A DNA stretch of 64,000 nucleotides. Origin: Blastocystis sp. Blastoise (lineage: Eukaryota; Sar; Bigyra; Opalinata; Blastocystidae). The stretch is taken from contig JBBPEB010000026.1 in the NCBI GenBank assembly GCA_039096225.1, forward strand, positions 299,501 through 363,500, written 5' to 3'. A model generated the notes under the pieces. The model was given only the letters and a program-made list of their open reading frames with translations. It did not search any database and was not told the DNA's origin. The position numbers and the translations under genes are program-made. Positions 47,165 through 62,256 of the stretch are shown here, piece after piece; position 1 is the stretch's first letter; the number at the start of each line of letters is the position of its first letter.

Positions 47165-48570
47165 GTTCTTACCTTTTAAATCTGGTGCTGCTCAATTAGC
47201 TTTGGGGTTTACTGCTACTGTATATATATCTATAATAATAATTATAATAATAATAATTATTATTATTATAGTATCCTGAAAAACGTGTGAATATTATTCC
47301 CGTGGGAATGAATTATTATCAAGGTCATAAATTCCGAAGAGCTTGTGCTTTCATTGATATCGGTGAACCCATTCGTTATTCTGTAGATCAAGTATTAGCC
47401 TATAAGAAAGGGGGAGATGAACGTAAACATGTAGTAAATGATTTAATGGATAAGATTAGTCAGGCGTTATATAACGTTACAACTACTGCAGATGATTGGG
47501 AGACACTGGAACGTGTGAACGTCGTCAGACGTCTAATGACCAATCAAAACGTTCATTTAAATACTGAGGAGAAAACGAAAGTTACTCGACATTTAATTGA
47601 AGGATATAAAAAATTTAAAGATGAAGATGATATACAGAAATTAGTGATTCGAATTGATGATTATAAATTCATGTTAAGTTATTTAGGTCTTACTGATGCT
47701 TATGTATAAGTTTTATTTATTATACTAATTATATTTAACATATATTTATTATATTTTATTACATTTATTATATTTATATAGTTAGTTCGTCAGTCAAAAG
47801 AGACCTCTCGTTCTCATTCATTAAATAAATTCTTTTATCACTTTTTCTTAGCTATTTATTATATTGTTTTATGTTTCCCAGGTATATATATATATATAGT
47901 ATTCTATAATTATTTATTATAATTATAATCATAATTATAATCATAATTATAATACTACTACTACTCTCCTATAGGAATGATATTAGGTTGGCCTGTTATG
48001 CTATGGTCCAAGATCTATAGTATTTTAATGCAAAGCAAGGCTCTTAAGAAATCGTCAGTGAAAATCGAAGCTACAGATGTTGTTGCTAGTAATAAATTAG
48101 TAGGTGCATTTCAAGTGTGTTTATTCTTATTATTTGCTGAACCTTATATAATTGAATATATATTAAATAATTATTTTGGATATACTTTGGGTATAAATGA
48201 TTATTTTAAAATTATGTCTATTATTCCATGGTTATTATACTTTGGTATTACTCGTTCTGCTGGTATATATTATTATGTTTATATTTATTATTATTTAATT
48301 TATTTTATTATTATATTTATTATTATTATTATATTTATTATTATTATTATTATTATTATATTTATTATTATATATATATATAGATGATATGTTACACCAT
48401 ATTAGTAGTGCTCGTTTCTTATTAAAGAGAATTATTACTAAACATGATGATCGTATTATTCAACGACGTGAAGATTTACGCGCAGAAATCGATAAAATTG
48501 TCGAAACACGTGGCCCTCAATTATTTGGAAGTGAAGACGAATTCCAAAAGAAGAGAGTTTTAGTTAATGG

Positions 48571-48608
<38 letters not shown>

Positions 48609-48711
48609 ATCTTTATTATCTATAGGATATACAAGTATAACCCGTGTAAAGTCATATATACAATTTAGTCCATCAACGTTTGCTGAATTAGATGAAGAAA
48701 TGGACTTATAA
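46029..48711 (+). CDS. Glycerol-3-phosphate/DHAP acyltransferase, SCT1/GPT2-like
   Basis: About nine exons. MFFLTFLISPSTILTAF joins across a 38-nt intron to a membrane anchor (IFSFCLLFYALWP). PlsC-type blocks follow: VCAPHSNQFVDAIIL (motif I; HxNQFxD as in fungal SCT1), a spacer with KGKVTIEGTKVTGIDTEFT and SDTELTLSSDFP, then IFPEGGSHDRSTFLPFKSG (motif III) and NIIPVGMNYYQGHKFR (motif IV). Downstream are a helical region (DDWETLERVNVVRRLM) and three or four hydrophobic segments (ILGWPVMLW, VCLFLLFAEPYIIEYIL, WLLYFGITRSA). The spacer with the SDTEL block is typical of SCT1/GPT2-type enzymes. They put the first acyl chain on glycerol-3-phosphate or DHAP in the ER, the entry to phospholipid and triacylglycerol synthesis. 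The C-terminal Ser/Phe-poor end is charged. Confidence 0.9.
46901..46996. repeat. (ATT)n microsatellite intron in the acyltransferase gene
   Basis: About 31 ATT units directly between GTATATTATT and ATATAG. The whole intron is repeat. Confidence 0.95.
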
Positions 48712-49445
48712 ACATATATGTGTATATATTCTATCTGTATTTACATTATTTATATATACTATTCTATAACTAGAATAATAGATAAAGAAAAACACATATT
48801 TTCAATTTTTATTTTATTTCTTTTTCTTTGTGATTTCTTTATAATCTGATATACTATATATAAAAATTATAATTATTATCATTTTTCTTATTTGTTTGGT
48901 CTTCTTATTTTAATTTATTTTTACATATTTTAATTATTCATAATGTTTCGTTTAACACTTATAAAATATTAATATAATAGTTGCTATTTCAATATATATA
49001 TATTTAATAAAGTCATGTACTGTTGTATATATATGTATCACAAATAAAATACATTATCAATAAATGACAATTATTTCCATAATATTTATATTATGTTCTT
49101 TATATATATAAATAAATATTGATTTGGCATCAATATTAACAAAGAAATATGCTTTAAAATTTAAAGTTTTTTATATCAACGACAAACAACTGAAAATTAA
49201 TTGTTAAAAACCATTAATAATTTTCTTTAAATATAAAGACAATACCAAATAAAAACATAAAAATAAAATTAAACAGATTAAAACAAATATTCGAAATTTG
49301 AAAAACAGATAAAAACAAATAGAGAAAGAAATAATAGTAAAAGTAATTTATTTACGAGAAAATAAATACATATATAAAAATAGAATATTCATTAACATAT
49401 AATATATTATAGAAAAATAAGAAAAGATAACATATTATATAGCAA
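48712..49445. other. Convergent intergenic region, nothing recognised
   Basis: AT-rich spacer between the 3' ends of the acyltransferase and glycosyltransferase genes. It is A-rich toward 49250-49440, with no gene or motif seen. Confidence 0.6.
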
Positions 49446-51155
49446 TTAATATTTTAAAGATATCTTTCCATTTTTAATATTGTTATTTTTTATATGATAA
49501 TACTGATAAGAATAAGGAGTAAATCCGATAGATATATAATATTCATAATATTCAAATATATTTAAACTACGAAATAATGTTTGTACATCTGGTATCTTTA
49601 TATTATTATATGTATTTAGAGAAGTATTATTTTCAGTTTCTAATTCTGACCTATATTGATCCATAGTATTATCATGAGTTAAATAAGTATGTTCATAACT
49701 ATTTGTACCACATTCTATATTATTAACAATACATAAACCAACATCTTCACCTGCATAATAAGAAACTATTTTATATCTTAAGAATATTTTTGACATACGA
49801 GGTCTTAAGAACATAATCACTCCGATATGATCAACTTTATAGTCATTATATCTTTTAATAGGTAAAACATATCCTAGAAAATAATAAGGATATATATATC
49901 CTCTGTGACCTATCATGATATCTTTAGAGGATAATAAGGATAATGTATCATTAATAGCATGGGTATCATCTAAATAAAAATCATCATCATTTATCATCAC
50001 ATATTCAGTATCAAATATAGAAGGCAAAAACGTCTTTCCGTGGTATTTTGAATTCCAATTAGAACACCATATGTAATATATAGGAATGATACTATTGAGA
50101 AATATAGATTTAGGATATTCTATGAAATGAAGATTTTGAAGAATTACGATATTTGTAGGCTTTATTGTCTGCTTTTCTATCGTTTCTATTATACCTATCG
50201 AACGAATTCGCTTATATATTGGCATTAAAAATGTTATTGTATTCGTTCTATTATCATCTTTATAATGGCATTCAAATAATCTTGGAATATTATTATTATT
50301 ATTATTTATCTTATTATTATTATTATTATTTATCTTATTATTATTATTCATCTTATTATTATTATTCATTTTATTATTATTATTATTATTATTATATATT
50401 TCAAATGATTCATATATCATCTTATGATTATCTATTATAAAGAAATATGGAATATAATCCATTATATTTATCATATTACGAGTAATTGTTGTAGAACTTA
50501 TTATCTTACGAATTAAATTCTGTTTTACTAATAAACATGTACTGATTTCTATATTATTATTCATTCTATTATTATTATCATTATTATCATTATTATTATT
50601 AATATTTGAAATACAAGAAAATAAATTTAAACGATTATATTCAAATCCAAATATTATTCTTGTTAACCATTCATTATTCAATTTAGATTTTATATTCATA
50701 TTCATATTCAATTTATCTTCATCAATATATAATATATAATCAGAAGGATAAAATATTGATATAAAAAAGGACATAACATCTGTTGAATCATAATTTTGAT
50801 ATATACAATAAGGAAATGAAATAGAAGAACAAGGATTCGATTCATAAGGAATATATTTTGAATTATTATTATTATTATTATCATCATAATTATTTTGTAT
50901 AATAAATATTTGTTGACGATTCACATAAGAAGAATCTATTCTTGATAATTCTAATGTCTCATTCGTTATCTTACTTGTTTTTATCACAATAATCAGAGTT
51001 GGAGGAACTTTAACTGTTTCTGCCATAGATACTACGTTGGAATTAACTTTCTCTTTTAGAGATGAGTCGATATTTTCAACTTTATTGAATCCTAGATTAC
51101 TAGAAACATTTTGGAATTTTGGCAATTTATTAACGACTCGTATCATAGGATCCAT
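49446..51155 (-). CDS. GT-A-fold glycosyltransferase-like protein, intronless
   Basis: One 569-residue exon. The second half resembles nucleotide-sugar-dependent GT-A enzymes: TFLMPIYKRIRSIGIIETI (first Rossmann-like strand and helix), PTNIVILQNLH, HGKTFLPSIFDTEYVMI and the acidic INDDDFYLDD, where DDD is the probable metal-binding DxD motif. HRGYIYPYYFLG, AGEDVGLCIVN (acceptor-side 'GED' block) and THDNTMDQYRSE follow. The first half (VPPTLIIVIKTSKITNETL ... YPSDYILYIDEDK) looks like a degenerate copy of the same fold, split by Asn-rich inserts, so the protein may be a tandem of one inactive and one active domain. No signal peptide or anchor is visible at the chosen ATG. Donor and acceptor are unknown. 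Lack of introns sets it apart from most neighbours. Confidence 0.7.
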   Translation of the reverse strand: MDPMIRVVNKLPKFQNVSSNLGFNKVENIDSSLKEKVNSNVVSMAETVKVPPTLIIVIKTSKITNETLELSRIDSSYVNRQQIFIIQNNYDDNNNNNNSKYIPYESNPCSSISFPYCIYQNYDSTDVMSFFISIFYPSDYILYIDEDKLNMNMNIKSKLNNEWLTRIIFGFEYNRLNLFSCISNINNNNDNNDNNNRMNNNIEISTCLLVKQNLIRKIISSTTITRNMINIMDYIPYFFIIDNHKMIYESFEIYNNNNNNNKMNNNNKMNNNNKINNNNNNKINNNNNNIPRLFECHYKDDNRTNTITFLMPIYKRIRSIGIIETIEKQTIKPTNIVILQNLHFIEYPKSIFLNSIIPIYYIWCSNWNSKYHGKTFLPSIFDTEYVMINDDDFYLDDTHAINDTLSLLSSKDIMIGHRGYIYPYYFLGYVLPIKRYNDYKVDHIGVIMFLRPRMSKIFLRYKIVSYYAGEDVGLCIVNNIECGTNSYEHTYLTHDNTMDQYRSELETENNTSLNTYNNIKIPDVQTLFRSLNIFEYYEYYISIGFTPYSYQYYHIKNNNIKNGKISLKY

Positions 51156-51620
51156 CGATACATAAAACGTTAGACAGTACTCAATGATGCATATAGGTAA
51201 TATAAAAATGCTAAATGATGTGAGGATACTATATAAAGGTAAAAATTAAAGAATAAAACAGTATATAAAAAGGAGAACCAAGAAAGATGTATTCAGAAAC
51301 TTACAATTTTATAAAAGATTCGCCTATATATATAAACATTAAATAAAAAAATAGTAAATGACATACAATGAGCCATTCTTTATTAATAATCAATAGTTAG
51401 AAAAGCAATTATTTTATAAAAATAATTTCTATGAAAAATAACCACATGAGATCTCATTTTTCTCTGGTGGTTCTCCATATGATTCAATCATCTGCTAGTG
51501 TCACTACCGAATATATTTTTCAGAAGAACATCTTTTAGAATATATTCATTCTAAAAGAAAAGTGATTTTTTTGGTTCACATAGTTCCTAGTCTAGCATAG
51601 ATAGAATTGAGAAATATCGA
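51156..51620. other. Intergenic region upstream of the tRNA
   Basis: AT-rich spacer of 465 bp that contains the promoter of the minus-strand glycosyltransferase gene. No other feature is recognised. Confidence 0.6.
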
Positions 51621-51692
51621 TCCCATGTAGTCTAGCCGGTTAGGATAGCGGGTTTTCACCTCGCCGACCCGGGTTCGAGTCCCGGCATGGGA
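51621..51692 (+). tRNA. tRNA-Glu (anticodon UUC)
   Basis: 72 nt. The acceptor stem TCCCATG pairs perfectly with CATGGGA. The anticodon stem GCGGG/CTCGC (one G-T pair) encloses loop TTTTCAC with anticodon TTC. The T arm is CCGGG TTCGAGT CCCGG. The D arm is TCTAGCC...GGTTAGGA. An A-box-like TAGTCTAGCCGG and a B box GGTTCGAGTCC lie inside, and a T5 run at 51696-51700 should end RNA polymerase III transcription. There is no intron and CCA is not encoded, as is normal in eukaryotes; the CCA-adding enzyme lies at 53823-56631. Confidence 0.97.
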
Positions 51693-51861
51693 ATATTTTT
51701 ATGATTTTAAATTATTAGTAGAATTTTGAATGTATAATGCAGTAAAGAATTTTTTTAACAAAACCAAGGCAGATTATATTTATTTTCAATTTTATTTTTA
51801 TAAAAACATGTATGGATATCAAGAAAACCAATGATTGAAATAGTATAAAACATATATAAAA

Positions 51862-52435
51862 TTATTCTTCGTCTTCTTCTTCGAGTTTCTTGGCGAATGC
51901 CTCCAAACGAGCGTCTTCTTCTTCTTCAGACATTTTCACTTTATAATTAGTAACTCCATCCCAGAAACTATATATAATAATATACAGGTATTATTATTTG
52001 ATTTGAATGAAATATAGATAGTGATTAATAAATTAGTTGTATATTTTAATAAATAAACTATTTAAATATAATATATATATAAGAATATACTAAGCTTTAA
52101 GTTGTCTACCTGCAAAGAATCTACCATTCATCACTTTAACACACTTTATATATATAGTTATTATATTTTATAATTATAAAATAGTTTTATAGAATATATA
52201 ATAGTAATTATTTAAATATAATAATAATAATAATAATATATATATATATACTTCTTCAGCTTGTAATGGAGATTTGAATTTAACGACAACAATGCCGTTA
52301 GGATTCGTTTCAAAAACAGTGATTTTCACAACGTCTCCACATGCTGAGCATCCTTCCATCATATCACTCTCTAATTCATCCACAAAATGAGGTCCTATAT
52401 ATATATTATTATTATACTTATTATACTTATTATAC

Positions 52436-52466
<31 letters not shown>

Positions 52467-52548
52467 CTTTATTATTATTATTATACTTTATACTAATATA
52501 ATTGAACTATATCTTTTATAAAATAATAATAATCAATAGATATAATAT

Positions 52549-52585
<37 letters not shown>

Positions 52586-53474
52586 TAGTTGTATCTTTAA
52601 GGTCAAATACATTTTCAAGGACTACAATTCTAAGTCCTTTTTCATCTTCTAAGCCACTTTCAGCCCAGCTTAATTGCTGAGTCTGCTGAATCTTACGAAT
52701 CTTTCTCGCTTTCTCAGTTGTAATATCATCATTTATACGCTTTGTTCTATATAGAAAACAATAGTATATAATATGATAATAATAACAATAATAATAACAA
52801 TATAATAGTATATAATATAATATAACACACAAATCAATCATTAAAACTAATTCTATATATATATATCTACCCTTCTTTCTTTTCAAAAACAGCTTGGGAC
52901 ACTGATATATTTTCTTTATCGCTATAGATATAAACAACATAATAAAAAACAATAATAAATTTCTATTTTTAAAAATAAACAAATATATACGTATAACGTA
53001 AAGGATAGTCATCCATCATTTTTATAGCTAGAGCAACTGATTCTTCTCTTAAATAACAAATAGAAGCGTCACCTTTCAATTCACCTTTATCATTTCGATA
53101 CAATTTTATCTATTGAAACCATGAATTATAACTTAATCTATCAATAAATACTCTTGGTTCACCATTCTCATTCAGCTGAATTATACCATATTTACTAAAT
53201 ACTTCGTTTAATATATCCTCATTGACATCTTTAGGTAAATTTGTAATATAAATCCAAGAATTAGATTTAGGTTTCTTCCAACCATTCTTTGATTTATGCT
53301 TCGATTTTACTACTTCGACACTTAATTTAGAATCATTTTCCTTCTTCTCGTCAACTACTACATACATACATACAAATTGATTCCATATTTGTTTATAGAA
53401 TAAGTACCTTTTTCCTGAGTTTTTCCAGATTCCTTCTCATCAGCTACAGACTTCAAATCTTCTTTTTCACTCAT
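51862..53474 (-). CDS. HTATSF1/Cus2-like U2 snRNP assembly factor
   Basis: About eight exons. The start at MSEKEDLKSVADEKESG was chosen over an in-frame upstream Met (53582) because the extra residues are hydrophobic and unlike the family. RRM1 reads SNSWIYITNLPKDVNEDIL ... KYGIIQLNENGEPR and, after a 50-nt intron, IKLYRNDKGELKGDASICY. The linker holds EKARKIRKIQQTQQLSW. The second domain (RIVVLENVFDL ... SACGDVVKITVFE ... GIVVVKFKSPLQAEE) is a UHM-type RRM with the RxF-like motif in GRFFAGRQLKAYFWDG. An acidic tail ends the protein. HTATSF1/Cus2 binds SF3B1 through its UHM and remodels U2 snRNA before branch-site recognition, which is relevant in so intron-rich a genome. A TAG between RRM1 halves is removed by the 50-nt intron. 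Confidence 0.88.
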
Positions 53475-53822
53475 CGATAGATAATTGAATTGTGAATTAA
53501 AAATATACACAAATAATTGAATAACTAGGAAAAACAAATTCGTTTTTCCAGTATTCTTCACTAAATTCCCAGGAGTATTCATTTTTACAATAAAAAAAAT
53601 ATTTACATATTTTGTTCGTGTTATTCTATAAATTAAACTTTCAATTTGAAAAGTTTAATTTGTTTATTAACTCAAGGTGTTTAGATCAGTAAAAGTATAT
53701 GACTTTTTATCAATTTTGATTTTATGAATTAGCTTTTATATCCTAATACTTGGCTTAATCTACATAAAACTACATTTTCAATATTCAAAAACTATTTTTC
53801 TACAAATTGTTCTATTTCAAAA
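53475..53822. promoter_or_regulatory. Divergent promoter region
   Basis: 348 bp between the divergent start codons of the HTATSF1-like and CCA-enzyme genes. It contains the palindrome-like TTTCAATTTGAAAAGTTTAAT near 53638. No known motif is seen. Confidence 0.45.
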
Positions 53823-56631
<2,809 letters not shown>

Positions 56632-57331
56632 ATCTATATATATATAGTATACTTTTCGTTTTCAATTGTCATTTCTTTCTGTTTGTGTTTATTATTATAT
56701 ACTAACAAAAATAGTTTGTTAAAATTATATTTATTTTATTATAGAAAACAATTATATAGCTATTAATATATTAACTAAACTAGAATATATTTATTGTTCA
56801 TGTAGAATCATAGAATAGAATATCCATTTTTTTCATGTAAAAAGTATATAAATAATTATAAAAAATAGTTAATATATAGAATAAAAATATATATATATAT
56901 GTATATAAAAGAAATAGTATTCCATTATTCACAATATTATTTCACAAAAAACGTTACATAACAAGATAAACAATGAAACTATCAACGAAAGACAGCTGTA
57001 TCTTTTTGTTATAAACACTAATAAAAGATGACGGAAAACAATGAATAATCAAATATACATAGTTATATATATAAATATATATAAAACATAGTATATTAAT
57101 ATAAATTTGATTGAACAGAAGTAAAATAAAAAGTATATATAGATAATAATAATAATATAAAAGTACAAACATTCCTCTTTTTCTATATATATTGAAAAAT
57201 TAGTAATAATTATTATTATGATTAAATATTGCTAATAGAATAATAATAATAGACTATATATATACGAAATTATGAAAACTAAAAAATATAGAGGAATAAT
57301 TCTTCCTAAATATGTATATATAGCAATTCAT
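56632..57331. other. Convergent intergenic region, nothing recognised
   Basis: AT-rich spacer of about 700 bp between the 3' ends of the CCA-enzyme and first MFS gene. It is rich in AT dinucleotide runs, with no gene seen. Confidence 0.6.
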
Positions 57332-57600
57332 TTAATTATCTGATTTGACTTCTTCTGTTTCTTGAGGGATAGAATCTACAATAACCGCGGGAGTTGAAGG
57401 AGAAATAGTAGAAGTAGGAATAACCGAGATAGACTGATTTTCATTTTCAGTTACATCTGAAATCGGATGAGTGGGAGAATTTTTTTCAACATCAATAACC
57501 GTGGATATATCTTCTTTCTTATTGTTATTTTTATCTACTTTTTCTATATATATAAGTTTTATATTTATAGAATTAAATAAAAAATAAATATTTTTTACGA

Positions 57601-57659
<59 letters not shown>

Positions 57660-57766
57660 CCTTTATCTTGTTCTTTGGGTTCTAATGTTTTTGCACCAGG
57701 AAGACATAATGAGATAGATGCTATAATAGCTATAGCCAAACCTATATATATATATTATTATTATAG

Positions 57767-57819
<53 letters not shown>

Positions 57820-58338
57820 ATATATATACCAAAGCAACCACCAGAAAGAAAGCATATGACAGGGGATGCATCATAAACGTATCCTTCAACGGTAGGAACA
57901 AGAATTGTAGCAACTTGGCCTGCAAGAACACCTGTATATATAGTACTAGTAATATGCTAGTAATAATAGTTATATACCAATAGATAAAACTCCACCTTGA
58001 TTATCTTTAGGACCATGAATCTATATATATAAGAATATATTAATTATATATATATATATATAAGAATATACTAATAATATATATATAAGAATATATTAAT
58101 TATATATATATAAGAATATATTAATTATATATATATAAATATACAGAGAGAAGAGAAGGAGAGATAGGGGCCATGAAAGAGAAACCAATAAACATAAAAG
58201 TACAAGAAATATAAGAAAACCATAAGATTTGAATATATGCCATTAATATAAAACCTATTACTATATATATAATGAATATAATAATTAATAGTATAAAGAG
58301 TATAATAATGAGTAATTCATAAAAAAAAGTTATAAAAA

Positions 58339-58404
<66 letters not shown>

Positions 58405-59946
58405 TCAAACATCCAGCAAAAACAGCAATCCACACTATATATAGAAATAATATTATTTATATAAACAAAATAAATTATAAAAATAGTAATATATCTATGT
58501 ATATATACAGAAAGGTATATGTAATTTGTTATGGAAAAGAGGGAACAAATAAACTTGAACAATAATCGTGAATACTCCAGTAACAGCAAAGATTAGACTA
58601 TTAAATAATAATAATAACAATAATAATAATAATAATAATAATAATAATTCAATAAATACTAATAATAATAATAATATATACCTATAATCAAGAGAAGAGC
58701 CTCCTAATTCTTCCATAATAAATTGACCATACCTATATATATATAATAATAATAATAAATATATATATAATAATAAATAGAATACATTGTAGAGAATAAA
58801 CAGCAAATTGAATCATTAAAGAAACGGAATAGCATTCCAAGCCACTATATAACATAATTCATAATAATAATTCTTAATATATAAATAGATACAATTCCCA
58901 TATCAAAATGAATTTTTTCTTTCTTTTCTCCTTTGCCTATAAAAAAAGAATAAATATATATATTTATAGCACATAATATATCAATACTTCTGTCTTGAAT
59001 GTCTTTCAATTCTTTATCACATTGTTCAATTTGTTTCTTTTCTTCTTCTTCAGTATTTTTCTTTGATTTTACTTGTCGAATTAATCTCTTTTTCTCTTTT
59101 TTCACTCTATTACGATCAATAACATCTTTATTTGTTTCTTTTAAGGAAATAACAGCACATATATTCACGATTAATGCACATCCTGAAGCAACATAACTAT
59201 ATATGTATTTATAGTGTGTTTTGAATATATATATATATATATATATATATTGGCATTGAATATAACAATATAAATATTTTTCATATACATTATATATGTA
59301 ATATATAATATATTATATATATATATAAAACATATATAATAACTATTATATATATAAATACTAAGGGAATCTCATATTAACAGCAGATAGCAGCCCTCCT
59401 AAGAAAGGTCCTATAACGAAAGAGGTAGCGACAAGAGCTGTAGTATGACCTAAATACTTCGAACGTTCATCAGCAGGAATAATATCTGCAATATAAGCTT
59501 GACCGATTGTTTGAGAACCACCTAAAAGACCAGTATAAGCTCTAGTTACAATAAACAAAGCAAGATTTGGAGATAAAGCTTGTAGTAAAGGACCTATAAT
59601 ATATATATATTCAATAACTTTGAAACAAAAACAAAAAAATATATATACCTGTCCATGAACCAAACAGAGATAATATCAAATAAGGTCGTCTACCAAACTT
59701 GTCAGATAAAGCACCTAATGCAACAGCACCTAAATCACAGTGAATAACCAAAATAAAGAGTGATTCCTTACTGATAGCTTGTGTCAACGCATAGATACTT
59801 GCTGTGTATCCTAACTCAGTTGCTGATCCACCAAGGTCTTTAATAATATAAGGAAGAGTAGGGATAACAAAAGAGAACCCAATGGAATCAATGAAAACAG
59901 TTAAGTAAACAATAATTAGTTGTCCTGGGAATTTCATTTTCTTCAC
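57332..59946 (-). CDS. Major facilitator superfamily transporter, paralogue 1
   Basis: About twelve exons. The start MKKMKFPGQLIIVYLTVFIDSIGF leads to TM1. The MFS loop 2-3 signature is ALGALSDKFGRRPYLIL (GxLaDrxGrkpxxl). TM4-5 reads ARAYTGLLGGSQTIGQAYIAD-like sequence (TRAYTGLLGGSQTIG) then VIGPFLGGLL, the antiporter motif C-like block of drug:H+ antiporter 1-type and TetA-like families. A charged, probably coiled-coil cytosolic loop (RNRVKKEKKRLIRQVKSKK...) links the halves. The second half includes FSFMAPISPSLLSV and DNQGGVLSIGVLAGQ. A 100-residue acidic Ser/Thr-rich tail ends the protein. Substrate unknown. It is tandem with a close paralogue at 60642-63088 sharing intron positions. One intron (59730-59771) is 42 nt with no in-frame stop, so retention would insert 14 residues. 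Confidence 0.88.
57603..57656. repeat. (AAT)n microsatellite intron in MFS paralogue 1
   Basis: About 18 AAT units on the plus strand, between the last two exons of the first MFS gene. Confidence 0.9.
58344..58400. repeat. (AT)n microsatellite intron in MFS paralogue 1
   Basis: About 28 AT units within an intron of the first MFS gene. Confidence 0.92.
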
Positions 59947-60641
59947 AGTTCAATTTATGATAAAAGCTAAATATCAATGAAAGCGATTTCAGCTCAAAAA
60001 TAAAATAATGCTAATGAACGGAGTCAAGACTGTTGTTTTTCTGGTCACATGTATTGTCTACATGAATCCAGCCGTAAATATCATATTTATTATATATTCT
60101 TTAACAATTACCCCCTATGCATTACAAGAAATCGTTAAAATAATTTCAGTTGGCTATTCAAGAGCAATCTGAAAGTAACTGAAAATAAAACACAAATAGA
60201 ATTCCAGGAAAATACAGCAGAATGATTGGCTGATTGATTTGCAACCACAAATTAAGACGCAGATGATTCAAAACACATGTGTAGAATTCTGGGAAAAAAA
60301 TGATATAAAAAATACTTTTGTTTGTAAGGATTTATGTGTATATTTATATGTTTTATTCTATTTTAAATACTTATAGAGTATTGGTATTTAAATATTAAAT
60401 TAGCAAACACAACAATATAATTATGAATAATTACATTCAAAAAACACAAAAGTGAAAAAAGAAACATCTATATATATTTAGATGCATAAAAAAGGAAATA
60501 AAAAACAATTAAGAATTATGTTACGTAAAACAAATAAGAACAAAGATATAATAATACATAAACAAATGATACATAATACTAAATATCCATTACAACTCAT
60601 TAGTATTGTATATATATCTATAAAATATATTCCTAAAATAT
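59947..60641. other. Spacer between the two MFS paralogues
   Basis: Contains TGATTGGCTGATTGATTT near 60223, with ATTGG (inverted CCAAT) as also seen near 63521 upstream of the second paralogue. The pair may share a promoter element. No gene is seen. Confidence 0.5.
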
Positions 60642-61051
60642 TTATTGATTTGTTTCTGTAGATGATGACACAACGGGAGAAATAGCATTCGTGTTAGGAG
60701 AGGGAGTATCCACAACAGTTACTACAGGAATAGCTTGAACTTCATTTTCAGTAGCTGTTTTAGAAGGAGAAGTAGCAATAGCTTTTTCAGCGTCAGAAGT
60801 ATCTATTGTTTTTTCATCTTTATCTTTATATTCTATAGGATATAGAATTAGATAGAATTAGGTAATAGTAAATAAAGTATGAATAATTTAAAAGGATAGA
60901 ATATATATATTATATATATACCATCAGCAAAAACAGGTTTTTCAATATCTTTTCCGCCAGGAATACAAAGAGTAATAGCAGCTTGTAAAGCAATCAAAAT
61001 ACCTATATAAATATAGAATAGTTAATTAAGTTACAGAATAGATTAAAATAA

Positions 61052-61130
<79 letters not shown>

Positions 61131-61637
61131 ATATACCGAATGCAGCGCCACTGACAAAGCAAGCTACAGGAGATGCAGAATATATATATCCTTCGACAGT
61201 AGGGACAATAATCATAGCAATTTGACCAGCTAAAACACCTATATATATATATTATAAAATAATATATATGTATGTATATATATATACCTAAAGAGAGAAC
61301 TCCACCTTGATTATCTTTAGGGCCATGAATCTATATAATATTATTCAGATAGAGAATGAAAATAATAATAATAAAATGAATAATAATAATAATAATAATA
61401 TCATTATATATATACGGAGAGAAGAGAAGGAGAAATAGGACAAAGAAAAGAGAATCCGATAAACATGACAGAAGCAGATATATACGAGCACCATAATACA
61501 TGTATATAGGCCATCATGAAATAACCAGCAGCTATATATATATATATATATTAATAATTATTATGATATATTATATATTATTATTATATATACCATTAAT
61601 GAGTCCACCAATAATAGAAATACCCACTATATATATA

Positions 61638-61675
<38 letters not shown>

Positions 61676-61980
61676 CTATAAGATAAATGACATTTATTAT
61701 GAAGTAAGGGGAAGAGTAATAATTGAGTTAATAAAGTGAATACACCTGTTGTACCAAAGATTAAACTATATATAATAAGTAAAAGTATAAGTATAATATA
61801 TACCTATAATCAACAGAAGTACCCCCTAATTTTTCCATAATAAATTGACCATACCTATTTATATATAAATAATAATATATATAAATATAAATATATATAT
61901 ACATAGAAGAGAAAATGCAACAAGCAGAATCATTTAAGAATCTTTGAATAATACCTGTCCACTATATATATATATTAATG

Positions 61981-62032
<52 letters not shown>

Positions 62033-62180
62033 TCCGAGATCCATCTTAACTTTTTGTTTCTTTTCATTCTTAGCTATATATACATAATAATCGAATTAAT
62101 ATATATATATATATACAACTAGTAGTAAGATTCTTTAATTTATTATTAATTTCATTAAGACGTTCACCTTCAGCATCAGC

Positions 62181-62256
<76 letters not shown>

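Noticed and set aside
53110-53160. In-frame TAG inside RRM1 of the HTATSF1-like gene
   Set aside because: A 50-nt intron (GTATTT ... CAATAG) removes it and restores NGEPR-IKLYRND, matching the family.
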